Shown here piece after piece: positions 7,820 to 16,067 of a DNA stretch of 22,614 bases. The stretch spans positions 1 to 22,614 of the forward strand of contig NZ_CANCWQ010000027.1 in NCBI RefSeq assembly GCF_947381555.1, in the 5' to 3' direction. The position numbers were made by a program, and so were the translations under genes. A model generated the notes under the pieces. That model saw nothing but the letters and a program-made list of their open reading frames with translations, did no database searches and was not told the origin of the DNA. Source of the stretch: Limosilactobacillus pulli. GTDB taxonomy: Bacteria; Bacillota; Bacilli; Lactobacillales; Lactobacillaceae. The stretch's first letter is position 1, and every line of letters starts with the position of its first letter.

Positions 7820-8479
7820 ATGGATGAATTTGAAAAAATGGCTAGCGGGCGGCTGTACAATCCAGCTGACCCCAAGCTGGATGCCTATCATCTGCAGCGC
7901 ATGGCTTTGTGCCAACAGCTGAATCAGACTTCGATTTTGGATCAGCAAACGGTTGAACGGTTAAAAACAGAGCTGATTCCTTCATCCAAGGGGAAATCGC
8001 TGGGACTGTTTTTGCCGTTTTATTGCGAATACGGCACCAATATTCACGTTGGCAAAGAATGCTTTATCAACTATCACTGCACTTTTTTAGACGTTGCGCC
8101 AGTTACGCTTGGTGACAATGTTTGGCTGGGCAGTGGGGTAACGATTGCCACGCCATGTCATCCATTTTTGCCTAAGGAGCGTTTGGCGGCTCAATATCCC
8201 GATGGTTATCATGATCTGGAATATGCCAAGCCGGTCACGATTGAGCCAAACTGCTGGATTTGCGCCAACGCCACGATTACTGGCGGGGTGACGATTGGCA
8301 CGGGCAGTATCGTGGCTGCCGGCGCCGTGGTAACCAAAGACGTACCAGCCAATTCTTTGGTAGCCGGCGTGCCCGCGCGCGTGCTTCGCCAGCTGGACGA
8401 AAAAGACCGCCTCGATGTCTGGCAGACTTATCAGCAAGGCGAAATACCGCGTTCGCTACGAGAAAAGGAACGCGGCTGA
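7820..8479 (+). CDS. Maltose/galactoside O-acetyltransferase family enzyme
   Basis: The frame is open from 7748, but the start at 7820 (MDEFEKMASGRLYNPADPKL) has GGGGAGGAAG upstream and matches the usual N-terminus of the family, giving 219 aa. The N-terminal Mac domain is followed by left-handed beta-helix hexapeptide repeats (VTLGDNVWLGSGVTIATPCHPF ... ITGGVTIGTGSIVAAGAVVTKDVPANSLVAGVPARVLR). Enzymes of this family transfer acetyl from acetyl-CoA to a sugar hydroxyl and act as trimers; the His in TPCHPF corresponds to the usual catalytic region. The charged C-terminal tail makes it slightly longer than typical. The real acceptor is unknown. It may be cotranscribed with the GIY-YIG gene. Confidence 0.85.
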   Translation: MDEFEKMASGRLYNPADPKLDAYHLQRMALCQQLNQTSILDQQTVERLKTELIPSSKGKSLGLFLPFYCEYGTNIHVGKECFINYHCTFLDVAPVTLGDNVWLGSGVTIATPCHPFLPKERLAAQYPDGYHDLEYAKPVTIEPNCWICANATITGGVTIGTGSIVAAGAVVTKDVPANSLVAGVPARVLRQLDEKDRLDVWQTYQQGEIPRSLREKERG

Positions 8480-8574
8480 TAAGTTTATTGGCTGTGCTTT
8501 GGCTTGCTAAAAAGCGTTTGCTCTGCCGTATAAATAAGGCTTATTGGCAGCTGATCTCGATTCATACTTAAAAT

Positions 8575-8612
8575 AAAAGCAGCGGCCGATTAGGAAAGCG
8601 ACCGCTGCTTTT
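8575..8612. terminator. Bidirectional terminator between convergent genes
   Basis: AAAAGCAGCGG pairs with CCGCTGCTTTT around a loop of 16 bases, with T runs on both strands. It ends the acetyltransferase transcript on the plus strand and the 122-aa gene on the minus strand. Confidence 0.85.
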
Positions 8613-8622
8613 GCGACTATTT

Positions 8623-8991
8623 TTAATGACGGCTGGCACGGTGCGCACTGCTACCGCCCATTTTGTGGACCTGACGCTTGAATTTTTGACCATTATTGGC
8701 AACAAAATGAAAATGCCGCATCTTGCCGGTAAATGGTCGGCCACTGAGTCGAATCGTGGTCCAGCGCCGCATCAGTTCGGTCATGTCATGCAGATCAGCC
8801 AAAAGCGCTTCGTTATGTTCTTCTTCGGCAGCCTGCTTGATATCTGTCTGCAGGCGCATGATCAGATTATTGTGATATTGAAGCAGTTCGGCGGTCAATG
8901 GTGCGTTGCGGTATTGGTTGAACAGTTTTTGAATCAGCTCCATGGCTTCTTTGGCGTTTTTAGGTTGGACGTAGCGGTTTTCTTCGTTCAT
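8623..8991 (-). CDS. Small helical hypothetical protein, 122 aa
   Basis: It starts MNEENRYVQPKNAKEAMELI after AAAGGAG. About the first 80 residues are predicted helical with regular hydrophobic spacing (ELIQKLFNQYRNAPLTAELL ... LLADLHDMTELMRRW), and the basic tail (KMRHFHFVANNGQKFKRQVHKMGG) could bind nucleic acid. No membrane segment. I do not recognise the family. It is divergent from hrcA, and its upstream region carries the two CtsR-like boxes, one centred about 42 bases before its start codon, so it may be heat-inducible. That regulation is inferred from position only. Confidence 0.65.
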   Translation of the reverse strand: MNEENRYVQPKNAKEAMELIQKLFNQYRNAPLTAELLQYHNNLIMRLQTDIKQAAEEEHNEALLADLHDMTELMRRWTTIRLSGRPFTGKMRHFHFVANNGQKFKRQVHKMGGSSAHRASRH

Positions 8992-9024
8992 AATTGGACT
9001 CCTTTAATGGATGTTTGGAAATAA

Positions 9025-9075
9025 TTTGACCAATCTTGACATTTTTCTAGAAAAATAGTTTGACTATTATTGACT
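9025..9075 (-). promoter_or_regulatory. Two CtsR-like operators between the 122-aa gene and hrcA
   Basis: CtsR binds the tandem heptad RGTCAAA-NAN-RGTCAAA. On the minus strand 9059-9075 reads AGTCAAT AAT AGTCAAA, 13 of 14 heptad positions plus the central A. 9025-9041 reads TGTCAAG ATT GGTCAAA, weaker. The two lie 34 bp apart in the same orientation, and the first overlaps the -35 of the hrcA promoter. Repression of both divergent units by CtsR, relieved on heat or protein-folding stress, is the natural reading. Confidence 0.7.
9041..9056. repeat. 16-bp perfect palindrome between the CtsR-like boxes
   Basis: ATTTTTCTAGAAAAAT is a perfect palindrome filling the gap between the two boxes. It could be a binding site for a dimeric regulator or simply an AT-rich spacer. 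Confidence 0.6.
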
Positions 9076-9098
9076 TTTAGTCGTGTGGTTGGTATATT
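9070..9098 (+). promoter_or_regulatory. Sigma-A promoter of hrcA-grpE-dnaK
   Basis: TTGACT (9070-9075), a 17-base spacer and TATATT (9093-9098). The start point would fall near 9105, placing CIRCE across the first transcribed bases. Confidence 0.85.
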
Positions 9099-9109
9099 AT
9101 AAATTGTGT

Positions 9110-9136
9110 TTAGCACTTAGGCAGTTAGAGTGCTAA
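9110..9136. promoter_or_regulatory. CIRCE operator (HrcA binding site)
   Basis: TTAGCACTT, nine bases, then GAGTGCTAA. This matches the CIRCE consensus TTAGCACTC-N9-GAGTGCTAA with a single mismatch. It lies between the promoter and the hrcA start, so HrcA autoregulates the operon. Confidence 0.95.
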
Positions 9137-9151
9137 AAGGAAGTGATGCCA

Positions 9152-10201
9152 ATGCTAACACAGCGTCAAAAGCAAATCCTGCAAGCGATTGTACGTCAAT
9201 ACACGGCGACTGGTCAACCGGTCGGCAGCAAGGTCTTGGCTGATAAGCTCCCGATTAAGGTCAGCTCAGCTACGATCCGCAACGAGATGGCAGTCTTGGA
9301 GCGAGAAGGGTTCGTGAAAAAAGAGCATTCCAGCTCTGGTCGCGTTCCTTCCAAGCAGGGCTATCGTTATTACGTTGACCATCTGCTTGATCCAGCAGCT
9401 GTTACCGACAGTGATCTGATGGTGATCCAAAATTCATTGGGGGCCGATTTTCACAAGATTGACGAGATTGTTTCACATTCAGCCGACATCCTTTCAGCGC
9501 TGACGTCATACACGGCGTTTACCCTGAAGCCAGAACAAAAAGACGTGCACTTAAGCGGTTTTCGTTTGGTGCCGCTGGGTAATCAAAAGGTCATTGCCAT
9601 TCTGGTTACGGACAGTGGCGAGGTAGAGAGTCAATCATTTACCTTGCCTAAGAATCTGGATACGCAGGCTTTGGAAGCCGTGGTACGCTTGATTAACGAT
9701 CAGCTGGTGGGGTTGCCGCTGGCGGTGGTTGTCAAGCATCTGCAGACTGACATTCCGATTAAGATCAGTCAGTATCTGCACAGTCCCGACGGCTTTCTGC
9801 AGATCTTTGACAGCGTATTGGGGCGGGCGGCTCGCGAAAAATACTTCGTCGGCGGGCGGCTCAACATTCTCGGCTACTCTGATCGGCAGAATCCTCAGGC
9901 GCTGCGGGCATTGTATGGACTGCTCGATCAAAGCGATAATCTGTCAAGCATCATTGATTCCGATTCTCCAAATGATGGAGTCAATGTCAAGATTGGCAGT
10001 GAGATTGCCAACAATCAGGTGCTCAACGACTACAGTCTGATCACCGCTACCTACGACGTCAACCAATACGGCAAGGGTATTATCGCCGTGCTGGGACCGA
10101 CGCGGATGCCTTATTCGCGGACGATTGGCCTGGTTGACGCGTTCAGACGCGAGCTGGCTAAACGACTGCTCGACTACTATCACAATTATTACGATTTATA
10201 G
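9152..10201 (+). CDS. hrcA: Heat-inducible transcription repressor HrcA
   Basis: The frame opens at a GTG (9143), but the ATG at 9152 is best placed behind AAGGAAG and gives the family's usual N-terminus MLTQRQKQILQAIV; 349 aa, normal for HrcA. The N-terminal winged helix-turn-helix (about residues 1-75) includes VSSATIRNEMAVLEREGFVKKEHSSSGRVPS, the DNA-binding signature of the family. The GAF-like dimerisation domain follows, and IAVLGPTRMPYSRTIGLVDAF lies near the C-terminus. HrcA represses CIRCE-bearing promoters and needs GroEL for activity. It is the first gene of the dnaK operon and is preceded by its own operator. The grpE ribosome site overlaps its stop (TAGGAGG). Confidence 0.97.
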   Translation: MLTQRQKQILQAIVRQYTATGQPVGSKVLADKLPIKVSSATIRNEMAVLEREGFVKKEHSSSGRVPSKQGYRYYVDHLLDPAAVTDSDLMVIQNSLGADFHKIDEIVSHSADILSALTSYTAFTLKPEQKDVHLSGFRLVPLGNQKVIAILVTDSGEVESQSFTLPKNLDTQALEAVVRLINDQLVGLPLAVVVKHLQTDIPIKISQYLHSPDGFLQIFDSVLGRAAREKYFVGGRLNILGYSDRQNPQALRALYGLLDQSDNLSSIIDSDSPNDGVNVKIGSEIANNQVLNDYSLITATYDVNQYGKGIIAVLGPTRMPYSRTIGLVDAFRRELAKRLLDYYHNYYDL

Positions 10202-10211
10202 GAGGGGTTCG

Positions 10212-10811
10212 ATGGCTGAAAAGAAATCAGCAGCTGCCAAGGAAGAAAAGGCGGCTCAAGCAGCTGAATCGACTGCAGCTGACCAAGCGGCTAAGAATGC
10301 CGAAGAAGCCAAGGATGCCAAGTCAGCTGCCAAGGAAGATCCAACTGCCGCGCTCAAGCAACAGATTGCTGATCTGAAAAAGCAGCTCGATGAAAAAGAC
10401 GACCAGTATCTGCGGGCGCAAGCGGAAATTCAAAACATGAACAACCACTTCAAAAAAGAGCGCGCGCAATTGATCAAATACGATGGTCAGGGGCTGGCTA
10501 AAGACATCCTGCCGGTTTTGGACAACTTGAAGCGGGCTTTGGCAACTCAACTGGATGACAAGCAGGCCCAAGAGTTCAAGAAAGGCATTCAAATGGTTCA
10601 CGACCATTTGGAAAAGGCGCTCAAGGACCATGGGATTGTTGAGATTCCAGCTGAGCCAGGCACGCCTTTTGATCCGACCAAGCATCAAGCGGTACAAACC
10701 GCACCAGCTTCGGATGATCAAAAAGACGACACCATTGTTCAGGTGCTGCAAGCTGGCTATGAAATGAAGGATCGCGTGCTGCGTCCTTCAATGGTCGTTG
10801 TTGCACAATAA
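10212..10811 (+). CDS. grpE: Nucleotide exchange factor GrpE
   Basis: 199 aa from the ATG behind GGAGGGG. The N-terminal 50 residues are a low-complexity Ala/Lys/Glu region, followed by a long coiled coil (LKQQIADLKKQLDEKDDQYL) and the C-terminal beta domain ending GYEMKDRVLRPSMVVVAQ, the family signature. GrpE releases ADP from DnaK. The coding frame is open further upstream inside hrcA, but that part is hrcA sequence. Ten bases separate it from the hrcA stop, and 36 bases from dnaK. Confidence 0.96.
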   Translation: MAEKKSAAAKEEKAAQAAESTAADQAAKNAEEAKDAKSAAKEDPTAALKQQIADLKKQLDEKDDQYLRAQAEIQNMNNHFKKERAQLIKYDGQGLAKDILPVLDNLKRALATQLDDKQAQEFKKGIQMVHDHLEKALKDHGIVEIPAEPGTPFDPTKHQAVQTAPASDDQKDDTIVQVLQAGYEMKDRVLRPSMVVVAQ

Positions 10812-10847
10812 CTTAGATAAACCAATATAAAAAGAGGGAAAACTTTT

Positions 10848-12710
10848 ATGGCAAGCAATAAGATTATCGGTATCGACCTTGGTACCACTAATTCCGCCGT
10901 TGCCGTTATGGAAGGTAACGAACCTAAGATTATCACCAACCCAGAAGGTGGCCGCACGACTCCTTCTGTCGTATCATTCAAGAATGGTGAGGTTCAAGTT
11001 GGTGAAACGGCTAAGCGCCAAGCAATCACCAACCCCAACACGATTACGTCAATCAAGAGCCACATGGGTGAACCAGGCTACACGGTTGACATTGATGGTA
11101 AGAAATACACGCCACAAGAAATTTCTGCCATGATTCTGCAATACATCAAGAAGTATGCAGAAGACTACATTGGCGACACGGTAACTCAAGCCGTTATCAC
11201 GGTGCCAGCCTACTTCAACGATGCTCAGCGTCAAGCTACCAAGGATGCTGGTAAGATTGCTGGTCTGGAAGTTAAGCGGATCATTAACGAACCAACTGCT
11301 TCCTCACTGGCATATGGCCTGGACAAGAAGGACAAAGACGAAAAGATCCTGGTTTATGACCTTGGTGGTGGGACGTTTGACGTTTCCATCCTGGAACTGG
11401 GCGATGGCGTCTTCCAAGTTCTTTCCACTTCTGGTGACACTCATCTGGGTGGTGACGACTTTGACCAAAAGATCATGGATTGGCTGATCGATGGCTTTAA
11501 GGCAGACCAAGGCATTGACCTGTCCCAAGACAAGATGGCTCTGCAACGGCTGAAGGATGCTGCTGAAAAGGCCAAGAAGGAACTTTCCAGCTCACAATCT
11601 GCTGAAATCAACCTGCCATTTATCGCTCAAAAAGATGGTCAACCAGTGCACCTGGACCAAACGCTGACGCGGGCTAAGTTCAACCAACTGACCAACGACC
11701 TGGTTGAAAAGACCAAGCAGCCAGTTATGAACGCGCTGCACGATGCTGGCCTGGAATTCAGCGACATTGATGAAGTTATCTTAAACGGTGGTTCAACGCG
11801 GATCCCAGCCGTTCAAGAACTGGTTAAGGACCTGACTGGCAAGGAACCAAACCACTCCATCAACCCTGATGAAGCCGTTGCTTTGGGTGCCGCCATCCAA
11901 GGTGGTGTGCTGACTGGTGACGTTAAGGACGTTGTTTTGCTTGACGTTACGCCACTTTCCCTGGGTATCGAAACCATGGGTGGGGTTATGACCAAGCTGA
12001 TCGACCGCAACACGACGATTCCAACCTCTAAGAGTCAGATCTTCTCCACGGCCGCTGACAACCAGCCAGCCGTAGACATTCACGTTCTGCAAGGTGAACG
12101 TCCAATGGCAGCCGACAACAAGACGCTTGGCAACTTCCAACTGACGGACATTCCACCTGCACCACGTGGGGTTCCTCAAATCAAGGTTACCTTTGACATC
12201 GACAAGAACGGGATTGTTAACGTTTCTGCCGAAGACCAAGGTACGCACAAGAAGCAAAACATTACGATCAAGTCCAGTTCTGGTCTGTCCGATGAAGAAA
12301 TTGAACGGATGAAGAAGGATGCCGAAGAACACGCGGAAGCCGACAAGAAGAAGAAGGAAGAAGTTGATCTGATGAACGAATCCGACCAACTGATCTTCCA
12401 AACCGACAAGACCATCAAGGAACTTGACGGTAAGGTTTCTGAAGACGAAATCAAGAAGGCCAAGGATGCCCGCGATGCTCTGCAAAAGGCTAAGGACGCT
12501 AAGGACTTCGATGCAATGAAGACCAAGAAGGACGAACTGAACAAGATCGTCCAAGACCTGGCAGTCAAGCTCTACCAACAAGCTCAACAACAAAACCAAC
12601 AAAATGGTACTGACGGCAACAATGGCGGTGCTGACAACAATAACGGCAACGGCGACGGCAAGACCGTTGATGGCGACTTTACTGAAGTCAATGACGACGA
12701 CAACAAGTAG
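10848..12710 (+). CDS. dnaK: Chaperone DnaK (Hsp70)
   Basis: 620 aa, full length. The ATPase domain starts with IIGIDLGTTNSAVAVMEG and has the Hsp70 signatures VYDLGGGTFDVSILELGDG and VILNGGSTRIPAVQELV. The substrate-binding domain begins after VLLDVTPLSLGIETMGG. The lid is helical, and the Gln/Asn/Gly-rich tail ends with the conserved KTVDGDFTEV. It is cytosolic, working with DnaJ and GrpE in ATP-driven folding. Codons are strongly biased (CTG, AAG, GAC), consistent with high expression. AGAGGGAA precedes the start. The transcript is closed by a terminator 28 bases after the stop, separating dnaJ. Confidence 0.98.
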   Translation: MASNKIIGIDLGTTNSAVAVMEGNEPKIITNPEGGRTTPSVVSFKNGEVQVGETAKRQAITNPNTITSIKSHMGEPGYTVDIDGKKYTPQEISAMILQYIKKYAEDYIGDTVTQAVITVPAYFNDAQRQATKDAGKIAGLEVKRIINEPTASSLAYGLDKKDKDEKILVYDLGGGTFDVSILELGDGVFQVLSTSGDTHLGGDDFDQKIMDWLIDGFKADQGIDLSQDKMALQRLKDAAEKAKKELSSSQSAEINLPFIAQKDGQPVHLDQTLTRAKFNQLTNDLVEKTKQPVMNALHDAGLEFSDIDEVILNGGSTRIPAVQELVKDLTGKEPNHSINPDEAVALGAAIQGGVLTGDVKDVVLLDVTPLSLGIETMGGVMTKLIDRNTTIPTSKSQIFSTAADNQPAVDIHVLQGERPMAADNKTLGNFQLTDIPPAPRGVPQIKVTFDIDKNGIVNVSAEDQGTHKKQNITIKSSSGLSDEEIERMKKDAEEHAEADKKKKEEVDLMNESDQLIFQTDKTIKELDGKVSEDEIKKAKDARDALQKAKDAKDFDAMKTKKDELNKIVQDLAVKLYQQAQQQNQQNGTDGNNGGADNNNGNGDGKTVDGDFTEVNDDDNK

Positions 12711-12737
12711 GCCAGTCAGCCGAAGCCGATTTAGATA

Positions 12738-12781
12738 AGCAAAAAAGCCAAAGCCCCTATAACGGACTTTGGCTTTTGCTT
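12738..12781 (+). terminator. Terminator after dnaK
   Basis: GCCAAAG (12747-12753) pairs with CTTTGGC (12767-12773), extended by flanking A and T runs and AAGC/GCTT. It ends the hrcA-grpE-dnaK transcript; its 3' arm is reused as part of the dnaJ promoter. Confidence 0.88.
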
Positions 12782-12804
12782 ATTTATCGTGACTATGCTA
12801 TAAA
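12776..12804 (+). promoter_or_regulatory. Promoter of dnaJ, overlapping the dnaK terminator
   Basis: TTGCTT (12776-12781), a 17-base spacer, then TATAAA (12799-12804) with an extended -10 TGC just before it. No CIRCE or CtsR box is visible, so dnaJ may have a basal transcript independent of the heat-shock repressors. Confidence 0.65.
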
Positions 12805-12838
12805 GTAAGAGAGAAAAATTGCGTTGCGAGGGATTTAA

Positions 12839-13993
12839 ATGGCAGAGAAAAACTATTACGACATTTTAGGCGTCAAAAAGGATGCTTCAGACGCCGAAAT
12901 CAATCGGGCCTATCGGAAGCTGGCGGCTAAGTATCACCCAGACGTCAACCATGAGCCGGGAGCCGAAGAAAAATTCAAGAAAATCAATGAAGCCTATGAA
13001 GTGCTGCATGATCAGCAGAAGCGGGCACAATATGATCAGTTTGGCTCCGCTGGCCCTCAAGGCGGCTTTGGTGGCGGTCAAGGCTTCGGCGGCTTTGGTC
13101 AGGGCGGTTTTAGTCAGAGTGGCTTTGGCGACTTTGGCGATATCTTCAGTGATCTGTTTGGTGGCGGTCGTGCGCGACGTGATCCTTCGGCACCAAGACA
13201 AGGACGCGACCTGCAGTACAATATGACGCTGGACTTTATGGATGCCATCTTTGGTAAGGAAACTACGATTAAGTATGATCGAGAAGCCGAATGCGATGTC
13301 TGTCATGGTTCTGGCGCCAAGCCGGGCAAGTCGCCTTCGACCTGTCATACCTGTGGCGGTTCTGGGGTTGTGATGCAGCGCCGGCAAACGATGATGGGGA
13401 TGATGCAGTCCCAGACCGTCTGCCCAACCTGTCATGGTACCGGTAAGGAAATCAAGCCGGAAGATCAATGCGACAAGTGCCACGGCTCAGGCCACGTTCA
13501 AGAAAAACATAAGCTTAAGGTCAAGGTGCCGGCTGGCATTGATGATGGTCAGCAGATGCGTCTGCAAAACCAAGGTGAAGCGGGTACCAACGGCGGTCCA
13601 TACGGTGATCTGTACATTGTCTTTAGAGTTACGCCTAGTCGTGACTTTAAGCGGGATGGCTCTACGATCTACGTTGATCAGGATATCTCGTTTGCGCAAG
13701 CCGCGTTGGGTGACAAGATCAAGGTCAAGACCGTGCATGGCGATGTTGATTTAAAGATTCCGGCGGGTACGGAATCAGAGACCTCATTCCGGCTGCGGGG
13801 CAAAGGGGTACCGCACATTAATGGCAATGGCAACGGCGATGAGCATGTGACGGTCCACGTTAAGACGCCTAAGAATCTTAACAAACGGCAAAAAGAAGCC
13901 ATGCTGGCCTTTGCCGAAGCTAGTGGCGAACATGTCGCTGGCTACAAGGGCGGTTTCTTTGATAAGCTCAAGGATCGCTTTGAGGAAAAATAA
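12839..13993 (+). CDS. dnaJ: Chaperone DnaJ (Hsp40)
   Basis: 384 aa with all class-A parts. The J domain (YYDILGVKKDASDAEINRAYRKLAAKYHPDVNH) has the HPD that stimulates DnaK. A Gly/Phe-rich linker follows (about residues 70-120). Four CxxCxGxG zinc modules are present: CDVCHGSG, CHTCGGSG, CPTCHGTG and CDKCHGSG. A C-terminal substrate-binding domain completes the protein. It delivers unfolded clients to DnaK. GAGGGA stands 8 bases before the ATG. It has its own promoter and terminator (14008-14047). Confidence 0.98.
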   Translation: MAEKNYYDILGVKKDASDAEINRAYRKLAAKYHPDVNHEPGAEEKFKKINEAYEVLHDQQKRAQYDQFGSAGPQGGFGGGQGFGGFGQGGFSQSGFGDFGDIFSDLFGGGRARRDPSAPRQGRDLQYNMTLDFMDAIFGKETTIKYDREAECDVCHGSGAKPGKSPSTCHTCGGSGVVMQRRQTMMGMMQSQTVCPTCHGTGKEIKPEDQCDKCHGSGHVQEKHKLKVKVPAGIDDGQQMRLQNQGEAGTNGGPYGDLYIVFRVTPSRDFKRDGSTIYVDQDISFAQAALGDKIKVKTVHGDVDLKIPAGTESETSFRLRGKGVPHINGNGNGDEHVTVHVKTPKNLNKRQKEAMLAFAEASGEHVAGYKGGFFDKLKDRFEEK

Positions 13994-14007
13994 GCCTTAA
14001 ATTATTT

Positions 14008-14047
14008 AAAGAGCAAGACGCTGCAGTGCGCGGCGAATTGCTCTTTT
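14008..14047 (+). terminator. Terminator after dnaJ
   Basis: AAAGAGCAA (14008-14016) pairs with TTGCTCTTT (14038-14046), followed by further T on the plus strand. The loop is GC-rich (GCTGCAGTGCGCGGC) and may fold further. Confidence 0.88.
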
Positions 14048-14070
14048 TTCGATATTTGCACCGCCCCAGT

Positions 14071-14098
14071 TTGAGTTGCCAACGGGATTTGATATACT
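14071..14098 (+). promoter_or_regulatory. Probable lepA promoter
   Basis: TTGAGT (14071-14076), a 16-base spacer and TATACT (14093-14098), about 43 bases before the lepA start. Confidence 0.6.
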
Positions 14099-14140
14099 GG
14101 TAGGTAGACATTTAACGTAGAAAGTGAGCACGAAAAATCA

Positions 14141-15982
14141 ATGAATCTTGAAGAAATGAAAGAACGCCAAAAGCACATTCGAAACTTTTCGATTGTTGCC
14201 CATATTGATCATGGGAAGTCGACGCTGGCGGACCGGATTCTGGAAATGACGGATTCGATCTCTAAGCGGGAAATGAAGGCGCAGATCCTTGACGACATGC
14301 CATTGGAGCGTGAACGCGGTATTACCATCAAATTAAATGCCGTTGCGCTGACTTACCATGCTAAAGATGGTGAAGACTACATTTTCCATCTGATCGACAC
14401 GCCTGGTCACGTCGACTTTTCCTATGAGGTTTCACGCTCTTTGGCAGCCTGTGAAGGGGCAATTCTGGTCGTTGATGCGACGCAGGGGGTTGAAGCACAA
14501 ACCTTGGCCAACGTTTACTTGGCATTGGACAACGACTTGGAGATCCTGCCGGTCATCAACAAGATCGACTTGCCATCTGCTGATGTTGAAGGCACCAAAA
14601 AGCAGATTGAAGAAGAAATCGGCTTGGACTGCAGCGATGCTTGTGACGTCAGTGCCAAAACCGGTCTAGGCGTTGAAAAGGTGCTGGAAAAAATCGTTGC
14701 CGAAGTACCGGCGCCAACTGGTGATCTGACAGCTCCGCTAAAGGCGCTGATTTTTGATTCCAAATACGATGACTATCGTGGCGTGGTTTTGAGCGTCCGG
14801 GTCTTTGAAGGAACCGTCAAGAAGGGCGACCGCATTAAACTGATGAACTCTGGTACTGAATATGAAGTCGCCGAAGTCGGGATCAACTCGCCTAAACCAC
14901 TGGCCCGCGACTTTTTGATGGCGGGGGACGTTGGCTATATTACCGCGGCCATTAAAGACATTAAAGATACGCGGGTTGGTGATACGGTTACCGATGCCAA
15001 GCACCCAACTGATAAGCCATTAGCCGGTTACCGTCAAATGACGCCAATGGTTTATGCCGGGCTGTACCCAACCGACAACGCCAAGTTCAACGATCTGCGG
15101 GATGCCTTGGAAAAACTGCAGTTAAACGACGCGGCTTTGACGTTCGAGCCAGAATCATCACAAGCATTGGGCTTTGGTTTCCGCTGTGGATTCCTGGGGC
15201 TTTTGCATATGGATGTCGTCCAAGAGCGCTTGGAGCGGGAATTCAACTTAGATCTGATCACTACGGCACCTTCCGTAACCTACCATGTCGACTTGCATGA
15301 TGGTACGATGAAGGAAGTTGAAAACCCTGCTGAAATGCCGGATACGTCTTCTATTAAGGATATTAAAGAGCCTTACGTCAAAGCCTCAATCATGGTGCCA
15401 AACGATTACGTCGGCCCGGTTATGGAGCTTTGCCAACGCAAGCGGGGCGAGTTCGACACGATGGAATATCTGAGTGAGACGCGGGTCAACGTGATCTATC
15501 ACATTCCATTGTCCGAAATCATCTTTGACTTCTTTGATAAGCTGAAGAGTTCCACGCATGGCTATGCCTCATTGGATTATGAGATTGATGACTACCGCGT
15601 CAGTGACCTGGTTAAGATCGATATTCTGCTTAATGGCGACAAGGTTGATGCCTTGAGCTTCATTGCGCACCGCGACTTTGCCGAAGAACGGGGCCGCGAA
15701 ATCACGACCAAGCTGAAGAAGATTATTCCGCGGCAAAACTTTGAAATTCCAATTCAAGCCGCCATTGGCTCCAAGATCATCGCACGGACCAATATCAAGG
15801 CTTACCGCAAGGACGTTACGGCGCGGATTCACACTGGGGATCCTGATCGGCGGGCCAAGCTGTTGGACAAGCAGAAGCGCGGTAAGAAGCGGATGAAGGC
15901 AGTTGGGCGCGTTGAGGTCCCACAAGAAGCCTTCATGGCCGTTTTGAAGACTGATGAGGAAATCGACGAAAAGAAAAAGTAG
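14141..15982 (+). CDS. lepA: Elongation factor 4 (LepA GTPase)
   Basis: 613 aa, normal for LepA. The G domain has AHIDHGKSTLADRI (G1), RGITIK (G2), DTPGH (G3) and NKIDLP (G4). It is followed by the domain-II beta barrel, the EF-G-like domains, and the LepA-specific C-terminal domain (KIIPRQNFEIPIQAAIGSKIIARTNIKAYRKDV ... KRMKAVGRVEVPQEAFMAVLK). It is a ribosome-associated GTPase linked to back-translocation and initiation or assembly under stress. It follows dnaJ, an order common in lactobacilli, and is the last core gene before the AT-rich accessory region. Confidence 0.97.
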   Translation: MNLEEMKERQKHIRNFSIVAHIDHGKSTLADRILEMTDSISKREMKAQILDDMPLERERGITIKLNAVALTYHAKDGEDYIFHLIDTPGHVDFSYEVSRSLAACEGAILVVDATQGVEAQTLANVYLALDNDLEILPVINKIDLPSADVEGTKKQIEEEIGLDCSDACDVSAKTGLGVEKVLEKIVAEVPAPTGDLTAPLKALIFDSKYDDYRGVVLSVRVFEGTVKKGDRIKLMNSGTEYEVAEVGINSPKPLARDFLMAGDVGYITAAIKDIKDTRVGDTVTDAKHPTDKPLAGYRQMTPMVYAGLYPTDNAKFNDLRDALEKLQLNDAALTFEPESSQALGFGFRCGFLGLLHMDVVQERLEREFNLDLITTAPSVTYHVDLHDGTMKEVENPAEMPDTSSIKDIKEPYVKASIMVPNDYVGPVMELCQRKRGEFDTMEYLSETRVNVIYHIPLSEIIFDFFDKLKSSTHGYASLDYEIDDYRVSDLVKIDILLNGDKVDALSFIAHRDFAEERGREITTKLKKIIPRQNFEIPIQAAIGSKIIARTNIKAYRKDVTARIHTGDPDRRAKLLDKQKRGKKRMKAVGRVEVPQEAFMAVLKTDEEIDEKKK

Positions 15983-16021
15983 CTATGACGGCATTTATGT
16001 TTTAGGGATGGTTAAAACTAG

Positions 16022-16065
16022 ACCAATTTTTTGGTATTTGCCCACATAAAATCAAATGTGGGCAA
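16022..16065. repeat. Two adjacent dyads downstream of lepA, possible attachment-site remnant
   Basis: ACCAA-TTTT-TTGGT (16022-16035) is followed at once by TTGCCCACAT (16038-16047), eight bases, and ATGTGGGCAA (16056-16065), a perfect 10-bp arm. Neither strand has a clear T run after the larger dyad, so it is a poor terminator. It lies directly past the end of the integrase remnant, where an attachment site is often found. That reading is inferred. Confidence 0.5.
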
Positions 16066-16067
16066 GA

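Noticed and set aside
11793..12602. Long leftward frame (269 codons) antisense to dnaK
   Set aside because: It arises from the strong codon bias of dnaK; the Leu/Val-rich product is an artefact.
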